Source: an uncultured Phascolarctobacterium sp. (GTDB lineage: Bacteria; Bacillota; Negativicutes; Acidaminococcales; Acidaminococcaceae). Taken from it: a stretch of DNA of 64,000 nucleotides. Under the pieces are notes generated by a model. That model saw nothing but the letters and a program-made list of their open reading frames with translations, did not search any database and was not told the DNA's origin. Position numbers and translations under genes: made by a program. Positions within the stretch are counted from its first letter, which is position 1. The number at the start of each line of letters is the position of its first letter. The stretch is from NCBI GenBank assembly GCA_947630795.1, contig CANRJC010000002.1, positions 1-64,000 of the forward strand. The letters run 5' to 3'. Of the stretch, positions 34,201 to 43,554 are shown in pieces.

Positions 34201-34313
34201 ATGCGGCCCAAAGAATTAAAAGAATAAAGGCCCATCACCAGCACGAGAAAAGCGAAAAAATAGACGATGTTCTTGTGCTTGATGGACCACAGAGCCCAGT
34301 TGCCGCCAAACAT
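31281..34313 (-). CDS. RND efflux transporter permease subunit (AcrB-like)
   Basis: The 1010-residue inner-membrane pump has the RND layout: first membrane helix near residues 12-30, large periplasmic loop, helices 2-6, second loop, helices 8-12. Visible marks are VVSAAWPGATAKETEEHVT, SYSRPGTAVITVQI, LVDDAIVVVEL in helix 4 (the proton-relay Asp pair) and VIRNGVVLVDQID near the end. It belongs to the proton-driven drug/heavy-metal exporter group with an adaptor encoded upstream. ATG 34313 is one base after the adaptor stop (TGATATG). No TolC-like outer channel gene is in the cluster. Confidence 0.95.
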   Translation of the reverse strand: MFGGNWALWSIKHKNIVYFFAFLVLVMGLYSFNSLGRMEDPSFTVKQMVVSAAWPGATAKETEEHVTLALEKQIQNTPDIDKITSYSRPGTAVITVQIKDEVPNDKVRAHWLELRNTVNDCRDKLPEGVIGPFFNDRFDDVYGTIYALSGADYSYEELRRYAEHIKLRLFAVPDVKKVELLGVQQEKIYLEADSEKLGQFGLDIASLASLIKAQTALSPAGMLEVDGKNIYLRLSGEMSATEQLASLPLTAGGRTFRLGSLVKVRRAYSDPPDAKFYFNGKKAVGLAVSMEDGGNNIALGKNLRAAAEAARRDLPLGLELEQVADQSQVVESSIGEFSRSLWEAIVIVLVVSLFSLGRRSGYVISCSIPLILLGSFCGMYFLGIDLHKVSLGSLVLSLGMLVDDAIVVVELMEVKLSEGWERTKAASYAFATCAKPLLTGTVITCLGFAPIAFSKSNASEFASALAPVVSMTLLLSWFVSATLAPALGHSWIVPRVIKKDSFDGVFYQKFRTLLRWSLLHKAGVLGLSLALFAGSLALLPFVKKEFFPPSVRPELLVELDLPEGSSLKSSDAAASELTKLLQDDPDVKNISTYVGKSAPRFVLVIDQVQPRDNYAQLVVLAKDIEARRRLEQKVSRLAAERLPDVLTFTRSIPLGPPQPYEVMLRVRGSDAAAVKTYAQKLRQVMEQHPHITKTRLDWLEESNAAVIEIDNDKLVQMGLTRQAVASALYAQASGYTMAAYLEGDQAIPIVFRLAPEEAADLDDLASFSIPTAKGAVPLAQVARIKRGSEDTIIWRRDLLPTVTVCGAIGPEVTGNDVTEEVYEMAAELRKELPPGLTIEEGGSLEDSRKGLRKLLAPLPFIAVIIIVLLMLELKDLRKIAVIIATVPLGLVGVILGLLLCGSKLGFMAQLGILALIGTVIRNGVVLVDQIDQHLEAGQEPAQAVMEASVVRFRPIMLAAFTTVLGLAPMFPSQFWNAMAVSISFGLTCATLLTLVVLPVLYSVVFRIKLR

Positions 34314-34314
34314 A

Positions 34315-35451
34315 TCATTCACCAGCCTTGGGAGGACGGGCCGGGCGCACGGCCTGCCCCTCGCTGAGTTTTTCCACACCGGCAGTGATCACCGTGTCCC
34401 CGGCTTTGAGGCCGGCGGTGACGGCGATCTTAGCGCCTCGATATTCTTCGCACTCCACTTCCCGCAGACGGGCCTTGCCCTCTTCTATCAGCCAGACGGC
34501 TTTTTTGCCGTTGACCTGATAAAGGGCTCCCAAAGGCAAAAGATAAGTTTGCCGGGAGGGAAGGCCGGGCTTAGGCAGACTCACTTTGCAGGTCATGCCC
34601 ACTTTCACTTCTTGAGGAACTTCTTTTAGGCTCGCCCGTACCCGATAAGTGCGGGTGACGCTGTCGGCGGCCGCGGCGATCTCTTTGACTGTCCCCTGCA
34701 AAGGCGAGCCGGGCAGAGCCCAAAGCTCCACGCTGCAGGGAGCGCCGGCGGCGACGCCTTGCAGATCTTTTTCCGGCAGATAAAATTGTGCTTCCAAAGC
34801 AGCCCCTGTCACCACCGTCACGATGGGGGTGCCTGCCGCTACAACTTGGCCCGTTTCGGCGCCGATAGAAGCGATCTCTCCTTGCATATCGCTTTTCAAT
34901 TCGGTGTAAGCCAATTGATCGCGGCTGGCAGAGGCCAAGGCCCGTGCTTCTTCTAAACGAGCGTTGGCTGTGTCCAGTTGTAAACTATAACTGTCGTAAA
35001 CGGCTTGACTGACGGCCCCTGCTTTTAAGAGGGCGGCGTAGCGGCGCACATTTTCGGCCGCCACTTTTTGAGAGGCGGCGGCAGAGGCCACGGCGGCGTC
35101 GGCGGCAGCGGTCAAATTAGCGGCATCTCGCGGGTCGAGGGTGAAAAGAAGCTGATCTTTTTCTACTTTATCGCCCACTTTCACCAAACGAGAGGTGATG
35201 CGGCCCTTGGTCTGAAAACTTAAGACGCTTTCTTTTTCACCTCTGATCTCGCCGGCATAGATGTTCACCGAGGCGCCTGCCTCTTCGCCCACAGTGACGG
35301 CCCGCACCAAAGGCACTTCTTTTTCGCTCACCGGGACGAAAGTGAAGACGGCAAAGAGCCGCCACAAGAGGAGCAGGGCGGCAACAGCGGCCAGAGAGTA
35401 TAAAAATTTTCTGTTGCGGATGAGAGAGGTGATGTCAGCGGGCAGTTTCAT
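34315..35451 (-). CDS. RND efflux periplasmic adaptor subunit
   Basis: From ATG 35451 the product has 378 residues: a short cytoplasmic start, a membrane anchor at about 15-34 (FLYSLAAVAALLLLWRLFAVF), then barrel-lipoyl-hairpin-beta domains (KGRITSRLVKVGDKVEKDQLLFTLDPRD split around the lipoyl edge, SYSLQLDTANARLEEARALA in the hairpin, VVAAGTPIVTVV in the second lipoyl half). It links the permease to an outer-membrane channel across the periplasm. No lipobox. The start overlaps the tetR end by 17 bases; the ribosome site is weak, suggesting coupling. Confidence 0.93.
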   Translation of the reverse strand: MKLPADITSLIRNRKFLYSLAAVAALLLLWRLFAVFTFVPVSEKEVPLVRAVTVGEEAGASVNIYAGEIRGEKESVLSFQTKGRITSRLVKVGDKVEKDQLLFTLDPRDAANLTAAADAAVASAAASQKVAAENVRRYAALLKAGAVSQAVYDSYSLQLDTANARLEEARALASASRDQLAYTELKSDMQGEIASIGAETGQVVAAGTPIVTVVTGAALEAQFYLPEKDLQGVAAGAPCSVELWALPGSPLQGTVKEIAAAADSVTRTYRVRASLKEVPQEVKVGMTCKVSLPKPGLPSRQTYLLPLGALYQVNGKKAVWLIEEGKARLREVECEEYRGAKIAVTAGLKAGDTVITAGVEKLSEGQAVRPARPPKAGE

Positions 35452-36382
35452 GATCTTTTTTCGCAGCGGGCAGCGAATCGAGGATGCCGTTGAGGGCAGT
35501 GAGCAGATACTGCAGTTCTTCGCCGGGAGCGAAGTTGCCCAACTCGGCAACATATTTCTTCATCAAAAAATAAAACATGATGATGCCTTCCACGGTGAAG
35601 GCCACGTGGGTGGGGCGCACCGAGGAGCCCAGCGCTTCCCGCCCTATAGAGCCTTCCACCAGTTCCGACATAAAAGTGTGGACCCGGTAAAGCCGGCTGC
35701 GGACGAAGGTGGGGAAGATGGGCTGAGGGCTGACCAATTCTCTGTAGATGAGGTGCAGGCAGTGAGGCTGCTCTTCCTGAAAGCGGGCCAGGGCCAGCAC
35801 GTAGCGGTGGAGTTTGTCGATGGGGCTCAATTCCTCTTTGTCCAGTTCTTCCATGATGCGGGCGAGGGCATCGCTCTGTCGGTTGAGGACCGTTTGATAT
35901 AGCTCCTTCTTGTCTCCGAAGTAATAGTAGATAAGAGCGCCGTTCACGTAGCCGGCGGCGGCGATGTCTTTGATGGAGACCGCACTGAAAGATTGCTGGG
36001 CGAAGAGGGCGGTGGCGGCCTTCAGGATCCTTTCGTAAGTGCCGCGGTCGGCAGAGGGTCCCCTGCGGCGGAGCTTCTTTTTGGGAGCTGCTTTAGTTTT
36101 GAGAGCAGTCTTGCTTTTAGCGGTCGTCTTCCCTTTGAGACCCGTCTTGCTTTTGGCAGCGGTCTTCTCTTTGAGAGAAGTTTTGCTTTTAGCAGCGGAC
36201 TTAGCTTTCGAGGCGGTCTTCTCTTTGGCAGCGGTCTTGCTTTTGAGAGAGGCCTTGCTTTTGGCAGGAGCCTTGGCTTTCGGCTCTGTCTTTTCGGCGG
36301 CAGAGGTCTTTTCTTCGAGAGCGGTCGTGTTCGCGGGAGCGCTCTTTTCTCGGTCGAGAGAGCTTTTTTTCATGCTCGCCAT
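35435..36382 (-). CDS. TetR/AcrR-family regulator with Lys/Ala-rich N-terminal tail
   Basis: From ATG 36382 the product has 315 residues. Residues about 30-103 are a repetitive basic tail built of KSKT, AAKEKT, SLKEKT and similar units, ending in KKKLRRRG, resembling histone-H1-like tails. The TetR DNA-binding domain follows (about 113-160; TYERILKAATALFAQQ, VSIKDIAAAGYVNGALIYYYFGDKKELY), then the ligand-binding helices. TetR proteins normally have only a short N-terminal arm, so the tail is unusual and may add nonspecific DNA binding. It is the first gene of the efflux operon and probably its repressor. AAGGAGG is 12 bases before the chosen ATG; GTG 36409 and ATG 36373 are alternatives. Confidence 0.9.
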   Translation of the reverse strand: MASMKKSSLDREKSAPANTTALEEKTSAAEKTEPKAKAPAKSKASLKSKTAAKEKTASKAKSAAKSKTSLKEKTAAKSKTGLKGKTTAKSKTALKTKAAPKKKLRRRGPSADRGTYERILKAATALFAQQSFSAVSIKDIAAAGYVNGALIYYYFGDKKELYQTVLNRQSDALARIMEELDKEELSPIDKLHRYVLALARFQEEQPHCLHLIYRELVSPQPIFPTFVRSRLYRVHTFMSELVEGSIGREALGSSVRPTHVAFTVEGIIMFYFLMKKYVAELGNFAPGEELQYLLTALNGILDSLPAAKKDHETAR

Positions 36383-36591
36383 TTTAAGTTCGGCCCTCCT
36401 TTTCGACACTTCATCGTTCTTTATTATACATCATCCGCAAAATATTTACTACTGTGAAGAAAGAGGGCGGCGAGATAGGTGGCAACTTCGCAAAGCCGAT
36501 CGCCGGCTCTCGGACCGAGATAAAAAGTACGGCGGCGGAAAAATTTTCGAAGCCTTCTTTTGCAGACAAAAAGGAAAACTTTGCCCCGACG

Positions 36592-36624
36592 AAAAAGGGC
36601 ACCGGCTTGCGGCCGCTGCCCTTT
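36592..36624 (-). terminator. Terminator after hydF
   Basis: Minus-strand AAAGGGCA ... TGCCCTT with inner CGGC/GCCG pairs, then TTTTCG. It lies about 45 bases after the hydF stop. The rest of the gap to the tetR start shows only a TATAAT (minus, near 36420-36425) likely for tetR. Confidence 0.75.
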
Positions 36625-36668
36625 GGAGCTTCCTAAAATATTTCGTTGAAAAAATTTTCTCCCGTTTT

Positions 36669-37901
36669 TTATTTCAGTAGTTCGCGGATGCCGGGGAGAG
36701 GAGCGGTGGCCCGTTGCAAAATGCCGTGCATATAGGCGATGGCGATGCCGTAATTGCACATGGGCACGCCCTGTTCGGCAGCGCGGCGATAGCGGTGGGC
36801 CGCTTCTTTTTCGTTGATCATGCAGCCGCCGCAGTGGACGATGAGTTTATAGGGAGAAAGATCCCGGGGGAACTCGGTGCCGCTGCTCCAGCTGAAGTCG
36901 GGGCTGCAGTTGCTGTGCTCTCTTATCCATTTAGGCAGCTTCACGGTGCCGATGTCTTCGCACTGGCGGTGATGGGTGCAGCCTTCGGCGATCAGCACTT
37001 TGTCGCCGTCTTGCAATCCATCCAGCATCCTCACGCCGGCCACCGCCTGTTCCAAGCCGCCTTTATAGCGGGCAAAAAGAATGGAGAAACCGGTGAGAGG
37101 CACTGAGTCAGGCACAGTGGCCGCCACTTTGGCGAAGACCTGACTGTCGGTGACCACCAAAGCAGGGGGAGCCTTAAGTTCGGCGAGGGCCGCCGCCAAT
37201 TTATCTTCCTGGACCACCAGAGCCATGGCCCCGTTATCCAGCACGTCCCGCAGCACCTGCTGCTGAGGCAGGATGAGGCGGCCCTTGGGGGCGGCGCTGT
37301 CGATGGGAGTGACCAGCACCACCACATCTCCGGCTTCGATCAAGTCGCCGATGAGCTGCCGCTTTTCTTCTTGGGGCCGCAGAGCGGCGACGGCTTCTTT
37401 CAAGTCGCGGATGCCGAGGCCGGTGACGGCGCTGACGCAATGAGCAGCCGCTCCCAACTCTTGAGCTTTCTTTTTTAAAGCAGTCAAATTTGCGGGCGTC
37501 GCCGTCTCGCATTTATTGAAGACGAGGAGGGCCGGCAGCTTTTTGGCCTGCAGTTCCCGCCACAAGGCTTCGTCGGCAGGGGAGAAGCCGGCGGCAGCAT
37601 CGACCGTCAAAAGGGCGATGTCCGTTTTGTTCAGCACCTGATAAGCTTTTTCTACCCGCAGGCGGCCCAGTTCTCCTTCATCGTCCAGCCCCGGCGTGTC
37701 GATGATGAGCACCGGCCCCAAAGGCAGCAGTTCCATGGCCTTGGCTACCGGGTCCGTGGTGGTGCCCGGGCGTTCGTTGACGATGGCCAGCTGCTGGCCG
37801 CATAAAGCATTTATCAAACTGGATTTGCCTGCGTTGCGCCGGCCGAAGATGCCGATGTGGGTACGCTCGGCGTTGGGAGCAGAATTCAAATTTTCGCCCA
37901 T
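36669..37901 (-). CDS. hydF: [FeFe]-hydrogenase maturation GTPase HydF
   Basis: The 410-residue product has an N-terminal GTPase domain (P-loop GRRNAGKS at 20-27, ERPGTTTD, DTPGLDDEG, FNKCE), a dimerisation domain and a C-terminal FeS-binding domain with CTHHRQCEDIGTVKLP and HCGGCM, matching the CXH...HCXXC cluster ligands of HydF. HydF is the scaffold on which the H-cluster diiron subsite is assembled with HydE and HydG; neither is in the window. It follows the pncB-type gene after 16 bases on the same strand. It implies an [FeFe] hydrogenase elsewhere in the genome. Confidence 0.95.
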   Translation of the reverse strand: MGENLNSAPNAERTHIGIFGRRNAGKSSLINALCGQQLAIVNERPGTTTDPVAKAMELLPLGPVLIIDTPGLDDEGELGRLRVEKAYQVLNKTDIALLTVDAAAGFSPADEALWRELQAKKLPALLVFNKCETATPANLTALKKKAQELGAAAHCVSAVTGLGIRDLKEAVAALRPQEEKRQLIGDLIEAGDVVVLVTPIDSAAPKGRLILPQQQVLRDVLDNGAMALVVQEDKLAAALAELKAPPALVVTDSQVFAKVAATVPDSVPLTGFSILFARYKGGLEQAVAGVRMLDGLQDGDKVLIAEGCTHHRQCEDIGTVKLPKWIREHSNCSPDFSWSSGTEFPRDLSPYKLIVHCGGCMINEKEAAHRYRRAAEQGVPMCNYGIAIAYMHGILQRATAPLPGIRELLK

Positions 37902-37917
37902 GGCTAAGTCTTCCTTT

Positions 37918-38970
37918 TTAATCTACAGCTTGTAAGCGGGGGTTGGGGTTGTAGCGGCGGCCGGCTTTGGCGCAGTCCTTGCCGTCCACCCGCACGATGT
38001 CGGCAGTGAAATTGATGTTGCCGTCGAAGAAGGTAGAACCCACAGCGTAGCTGTCCACCGGCACGCCCAGTTCTTCGAAGGCGGCCACCCGGGGGGCATC
38101 GAAGCCGCCGGAAACGATGATCTTCACATAATCGAAGCCTTCGGCATCCAAGGCCCGGCGCACATTGGCCACCAATTCTTTACATACACCGGTGGGTTTG
38201 AACATACCGATCTGGGACCACAGGCTCTTATCTACCATAGATCCCGAAGTGTCCAGACGTACACCGTATAAATTTCTTCCCAACTTGCGGGCTACAGCCA
38301 AAGAGGTGTTGACGCAATCGTTGTCAAAATCCACCAAGGCGATGCGGGCAACAGAAGGGTCTATGTAGCGGTCGAAAGCGGCGCTGGCTGCTACCGTGTC
38401 GCCGCCGTAAGCGGCGATCAAAGCGTGGGGGATGGTGCCTATGCCTCTGCCCCCGGCTGCCTTGGCGTTGGCATCGGTGGAACAACTTTTGACGCCGCCG
38501 ATGAGGGCGGCATAACCGTCGCTCTCTTGAGTCTGATAAATATCGTAACGAGCGGGGAAGAAGAGCACCGGTTTGCCGTTAGCGGCCTTCACCACAGCTC
38601 TCACATTGGTGGCGATTCGGCTCTGCCTTGCCAAAATGCCCAAATAAAGGGTCTCCAAGTGAGCGAAGAGGCCGTAATCCCCTTCGATGGTCATCACCGT
38701 TTCCCAAGGCTCCACTTCGTCGCCGTCCCGCAAACTTTTTATCGTCAATTCGTCGCCTTTAAAAGCGCATTGGCGCAGGAGAGCGATGACCTCGTCGGTG
38801 CCGCACAGCACCACCTTCTCGCGGGTGAAGATCTGCATCAGCACCTTGGGGTGACGGTTTGCTCCCCTTAAGATCTCTTGGGTGCGGATGAAATAAGCAT
38901 CGCTGTAATAACCGGCTTTGATGGCCTCGACGGGGAAATGAAAATATGAAACAGGCAGTCTCTCGCTCAT
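37918..38970 (-). CDS. pncB: Nicotinate phosphoribosyltransferase
   Basis: The 350-residue product starts at ATG 38970, preceded by GGAGGTCGCACC; the much longer in-frame opening upstream runs over the divergent gene and is rejected. Conserved stretches are YYSDAYFIRTQEIL, the substrate loop GTIPHALIAAYGG, LVDFDNDCVNTSLAVA, YGVRLDTSGSM, VKIIVSGGFDAPRVAAFEELGVPVDSYAVGS split over the phosphate-binding strand. The enzyme makes nicotinate mononucleotide in NAD salvage. It is the shorter clade of the family. A palindrome covering its -10 box suggests repression. Confidence 0.92.
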   Translation of the reverse strand: MSERLPVSYFHFPVEAIKAGYYSDAYFIRTQEILRGANRHPKVLMQIFTREKVVLCGTDEVIALLRQCAFKGDELTIKSLRDGDEVEPWETVMTIEGDYGLFAHLETLYLGILARQSRIATNVRAVVKAANGKPVLFFPARYDIYQTQESDGYAALIGGVKSCSTDANAKAAGGRGIGTIPHALIAAYGGDTVAASAAFDRYIDPSVARIALVDFDNDCVNTSLAVARKLGRNLYGVRLDTSGSMVDKSLWSQIGMFKPTGVCKELVANVRRALDAEGFDYVKIIVSGGFDAPRVAAFEELGVPVDSYAVGSTFFDGNINFTADIVRVDGKDCAKAGRRYNPNPRLQAVD

Positions 38971-39001
38971 GGTGCGACCTCCGAAAATTTTTCTCAAACA
39001 G

Positions 39002-39069
39002 TTTTCATTAAAGGCTTTTTTTGGTAGAATAATTATGTTTATTCTATCACCGTTGCTTTTTTTTGACAA
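39002..39069. promoter_or_regulatory. Divergent promoters sharing a 22-base palindrome
   Basis: TAGAATAA (39025-39032), TTATGT, TTATTCTA (39039-39046) is a perfect inverted repeat. Its left arm is the -10 box TAGAAT of a plus promoter (TTTTCA 39002-39007, spacer 17) for the glycosyltransferase; its right arm is the -10 box TAGAAT of a minus promoter (TTGTCA 39069-39064, spacer 17) for pncB. One bound regulator could close both promoters. NAD-responsive repressors are known for such genes, but I cannot match this site to one. Confidence 0.7.
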
Positions 39070-39084
39070 GGAGGCGCAAGCGTC

Positions 39085-40182
39085 ATGAGGCTGCAGGCCG
39101 AAGGGAAAAAGATCAGAGTGCTGCTTTTGAGCGCACCCATCGGCACCGGTCACCGCATGGCGGCGAAGGCTTTGGCGCAAAATTTGGCGGCGAGAGAAAA
39201 TGTCGAGGTGGTCGAAGGGGATATCTTCAGTTTTTTCCCCGCTTTTTTGGGCCGCCTCTTTTTGCGTTGTTACCTGTTGATGTTGAAGTATGCCCCCGGC
39301 CTCTACGAACTTTGCTATCGCTGGGGCGACGGTCAAGGCAGCAGCCTGCGGCTGCGGCAGCTCATCAACAGGGCCTTGCTTTTTTTGGGAAGAACTTATT
39401 TGGACAAAACGGCTCCCACGGCGGTGCTGGCCACCCACGCCACCCCGGCGGGCATCGTCGGCCTTTATAAGGAGCAGCATCCTTCTCTTTTTTTGGGGGC
39501 GGTCGTCACCGATTTCTGCCTTCACCGCTGGTGGATAAATAAAGGCGTAGATGTTTACTTCGTGGCAGCGGAAGAATTGCTGGCCCGCCTGCCGCAAGAG
39601 GCAGAGGGGGCAGCCACCGGCATACCGGTGCGGCAGCGCCCCGCTGCTTTGAACAGAGAGCGATTGAGGGAGCGTTTGGGCTGGCGAGAAAAAGTGTGCC
39701 TCTTTTTAGGCGGCGGCGAAGGGCTGTTGCCTATGGAAGAAATATTACAGGCGCTGGCGAAAGAGAAAGGCTTTGAGTGGCACTTGGTCTTCATCACCGG
39801 CCACGACCTGAAAAAAGCAGAGCGTTTGCAAAAACTCGCCGCCAAAGAAGGCCTCGCCTCTCAGGTGGAGGCTTATGGTTTTAGGGACGATGCGCCTAAT
39901 TTGGAAACGGCGGCCGATCTGGTGGTGACTAAGGCAGGCGGCCTCACCTGCGCCGAACTTTTGGCGGCCGAGGTGCCCTTCATCCTCTATGCACCTCTGC
40001 CGGGTCAAGAAGAGAGCAACGCAGCTTTTTTGCAAAAGCACGGGGCAGCCTTCGTGGCAAAAGATCTGTCGGAACTTTTGGCGCTACTTCACGAGCCGCC
40101 GCCCCGCTCGACTGTGCCCTTGGCTCGGCCCCGAGCAGCCGAGGACATTTGCCGGCATCTTCTGCGGCGGCTGAAGTGTTGA
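39085..40182 (+). CDS. MGDG-synthase-like (GT28) glycosyltransferase
   Basis: The 365-residue product opens with VLLLSAPIGTGHRMAAKALAQ, the glycine-rich acceptor-side motif of monogalactosyl-diacylglycerol synthases and related UgtP-type enzymes, and has a central ATHATPAGIVGL. The C-terminal nucleotide-sugar domain shows LGGGEGLLPM, VFITGHDLKKAERL and the donor-binding VVTKAGGLTCAELLAAEVPFILYAPLPGQEESN split over two motifs. Such membrane-associated enzymes glycosylate diacylglycerol; the sugar is not evident. It starts at ATG after AAGGAGG and is divergent from pncB. Confidence 0.87.
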   Translation: MRLQAEGKKIRVLLLSAPIGTGHRMAAKALAQNLAARENVEVVEGDIFSFFPAFLGRLFLRCYLLMLKYAPGLYELCYRWGDGQGSSLRLRQLINRALLFLGRTYLDKTAPTAVLATHATPAGIVGLYKEQHPSLFLGAVVTDFCLHRWWINKGVDVYFVAAEELLARLPQEAEGAATGIPVRQRPAALNRERLRERLGWREKVCLFLGGGEGLLPMEEILQALAKEKGFEWHLVFITGHDLKKAERLQKLAAKEGLASQVEAYGFRDDAPNLETAADLVVTKAGGLTCAELLAAEVPFILYAPLPGQEESNAAFLQKHGAAFVAKDLSELLALLHEPPPRSTVPLARPRAAEDICRHLLRRLKC

Positions 40183-40207
40183 CAGTGTTCTGCAAAAAAA
40201 TTATAAT
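40179..40207 (+). promoter_or_regulatory. Consensus promoter of typA
   Basis: TTGACA (40179-40184), 17-base spacer, TATAAT (40202-40207). The -35 box overlaps the stop codon of the glycosyltransferase gene. Confidence 0.92.
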
Positions 40208-40283
40208 GAACGAGTCTTATCTATAAACATCTCAATGATCATAAAACGATGAGCGAGCATCTATTATAAAGGAGAGGAACGAA

Positions 40284-42107
<1,824 letters not shown>

Positions 42108-42357
42108 TCTGCTAGACAGTGAAAATCCAAAAAAATTTCAAAAATTTTCAAAATCTAGCAAAATTCTAGCAGGAATTCAGAAATGTATTGTGGAATACTA
42201 GGGCATGTTACTTTCGTCTGTCTCTATCCCTCTTTTATTTCCCGCTTCATATTCTAGCAAAAACAGGACGGATGCAAGTGTTGCGAGAACGAGAGACGCT
42301 TGCGGGCAATAAATAAGAGCGTATAGCAAAGCAGCAGTTTGGGGAGGTCGATGGATC
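42108..42357. other. A+T-rich gap with TCTAGCA repeats
   Basis: TCTAGCA or TTCTAGCA occurs at 42154, 42164 and 42255 within an A+T-rich stretch, besides GTCTGCTAGACAG (42109-42121). AAAATTTTC runs suggest a weak terminator region after typA. No gene is seen; short minus-strand frames lack protein-like composition. Confidence 0.4.
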
Positions 42358-42720
42358 GTGAGTTGGAAAAACACCGCAATGAAATTCTTTATGGCCGAAG
42401 AAGGGCAAGAGGAAGAATTCAGCCGCCCGCAATTGGTCAGCACCAGCGGCCGTCTGGATATCGTGGTGAGGACGCCCAAAACTTTTGAAGACGTGAAAGA
42501 ATATGCGGACTATTTGATGAGCGGCAGCGCCATCATGATCAGTTTCGATGCCGTGGACGGCGCCATGAAGAACAGCATCTTCGATTATCTGAACGGAGTG
42601 GCCTACATCGTCCGCGCTTCCGTCTCCAGAGTCAACGAAGACTTGCTCCTCTATGCGCCGGAGCAGGTAGATGTCAATAAAGAAGTCGCCAAGAAGGGCA
42701 TGCGCTCCTGGCTGGGCTGA
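42358..42720 (+). CDS. Second, short SepF-like protein
   Basis: The 120-residue product starts at GTG, with GGGGAGG ten bases upstream. It has the SepF core without the long linker: RLDIVVRTPKTFEDVKEYADYL, SAIMISFDAVDGAMKNSIFDYLNGVAYIV and VNEDLLLYAPEQVDV. Compared with the 243-residue SepF at 3759 it keeps a short N-terminal helix (SWKNTAMKFFM) but lacks the acidic and Ala/Lys/Glu segments. Two SepF homologues in one genome are seen in some lineages; roles may be split between Z-ring anchoring and something else. It stands alone between typA and the rimP operon. Confidence 0.82.
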   Translation: MSWKNTAMKFFMAEEGQEEEFSRPQLVSTSGRLDIVVRTPKTFEDVKEYADYLMSGSAIMISFDAVDGAMKNSIFDYLNGVAYIVRASVSRVNEDLLLYAPEQVDVNKEVAKKGMRSWLG

Positions 42721-42813
42721 GAGCGCCGCTCTTTCGATCGAGATATAAAGGCGAGCGGGCCCGGCTGTAGTCGGCGGGGCTCGTTCGTCGTTCCCTATTT
42801 CCTCGGCCGCCTA

Positions 42814-42842
42814 TTGACAGACGCCGAGGTCCGTGATAGAAT
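42814..42842 (+). promoter_or_regulatory. Promoter of the rimP-nusA-infB operon
   Basis: TTGACA (42814-42819), 17-base spacer, TAGAAT (42837-42842). About 220 bases of leader precede rimP. Confidence 0.85.
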
Positions 42843-42994
42843 TCCTAACTGTAAGGGGTCGCGGCGCCGTTCTTAGCCGCTTTCTTCCTTACTTATCTTC
42901 CCGACGATGAAGGCCGCTGCTCTCGTAAAGGGCAGGGCAGAGCCGGGACCTCGCGGCTGCGGCCGGAGGAAGTGTCAAAATACTCTTTTTTCGA

Positions 42995-43019
42995 AAGAGT
43001 GGGCACAGCGCCCGCTCTT
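42995..43019 (+). promoter_or_regulatory. rimP leader hairpin
   Basis: AAAGAGTGGG, CACAGCG, CCCGCTCTTT forms a stem with one G-U pair, ending about 42 bases before the rimP ATG. Firmicute rimP genes are often preceded by such a GAGTGGG...CCCACTC hairpin (rimP leader); its role, perhaps NusA autoregulation, is not settled. Confidence 0.6.
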
Positions 43020-43060
43020 TATCTGTATTATCGGCAAGTTTTCAGCGCAGGAGAGCATGC

Positions 43061-43537
43061 ATGACGAGAGAAGAAGTGGAGACGAAAGTGAAGGAATTGG
43101 CGGCGCCTTTGCTCAAAAGCCTGGGCCTCGGCTTGGTCGATGCGGAATACGTGAAAGAAGGAGCCAATTATTTGCGCATCTTCATCGACAGGCCGGGAGG
43201 CGTGGATCTGGAGCACTGCGAAAAGGCCAGCGAAGAATTGGCGCCCCTTTTGGATAAACAGACTTTTTTGACGGAGCCCTACTACTTGGAGGTGTCATCC
43301 CCGGGGTTGGACAGGCCCCTCAAAACAGACGAAGACTTGCAGGCCGCCTGCGGCAGCAAAGTAGATGTCATCTTCAAGCAGCCCTATCAAGGCCGCGAGA
43401 CGTTGGTGGGAGTTTTGACCGGCCATGACGGCGAGAATATCTACGTCAGGCCTCTGCTGAAGGGCAGGACGGCACAAGGACCTCAGGCACTGCCTCGCAG
43501 TCTGCTGCAGTGCCTGCGCCTGCACATAGATTTTTAA
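43061..43537 (+). CDS. rimP: Ribosome maturation factor RimP
   Basis: The 158-residue product has the N-terminal RimP domain (LGLGLVDAEYVKEGANYLRIFIDRPGGVDLEHCEKASEELAPLLD in part, then YYLEVSSPGLDRPLK) and a C-terminal SH3-like barrel (VIFKQPYQGRETLVGVL, ending LRLHIDF). RimP assists 30S subunit assembly. The last 25 residues (TAQGPQALPRSLLQC) look less typical but the frame ends with the expected hydrophobic strand. First gene of the operon, followed by nusA after 17 bases. Confidence 0.95.
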   Translation: MTREEVETKVKELAAPLLKSLGLGLVDAEYVKEGANYLRIFIDRPGGVDLEHCEKASEELAPLLDKQTFLTEPYYLEVSSPGLDRPLKTDEDLQAACGSKVDVIFKQPYQGRETLVGVLTGHDGENIYVRPLLKGRTAQGPQALPRSLLQCLRLHIDF

Positions 43538-43554
43538 TCGAGGAGGATGTGGAA

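Noticed and set aside
37918-39597. Long version of the pncB frame (559 codons)
   Set aside because: The extension lies over the divergent promoters and the glycosyltransferase gene; ATG 38970 has an ideal ribosome site and the family N-terminus.
42907-43257. 116-codon frame in the rimP leader
   Set aside because: It overlaps rimP in another frame, lacks a good ribosome site and covers the rimP leader hairpin.
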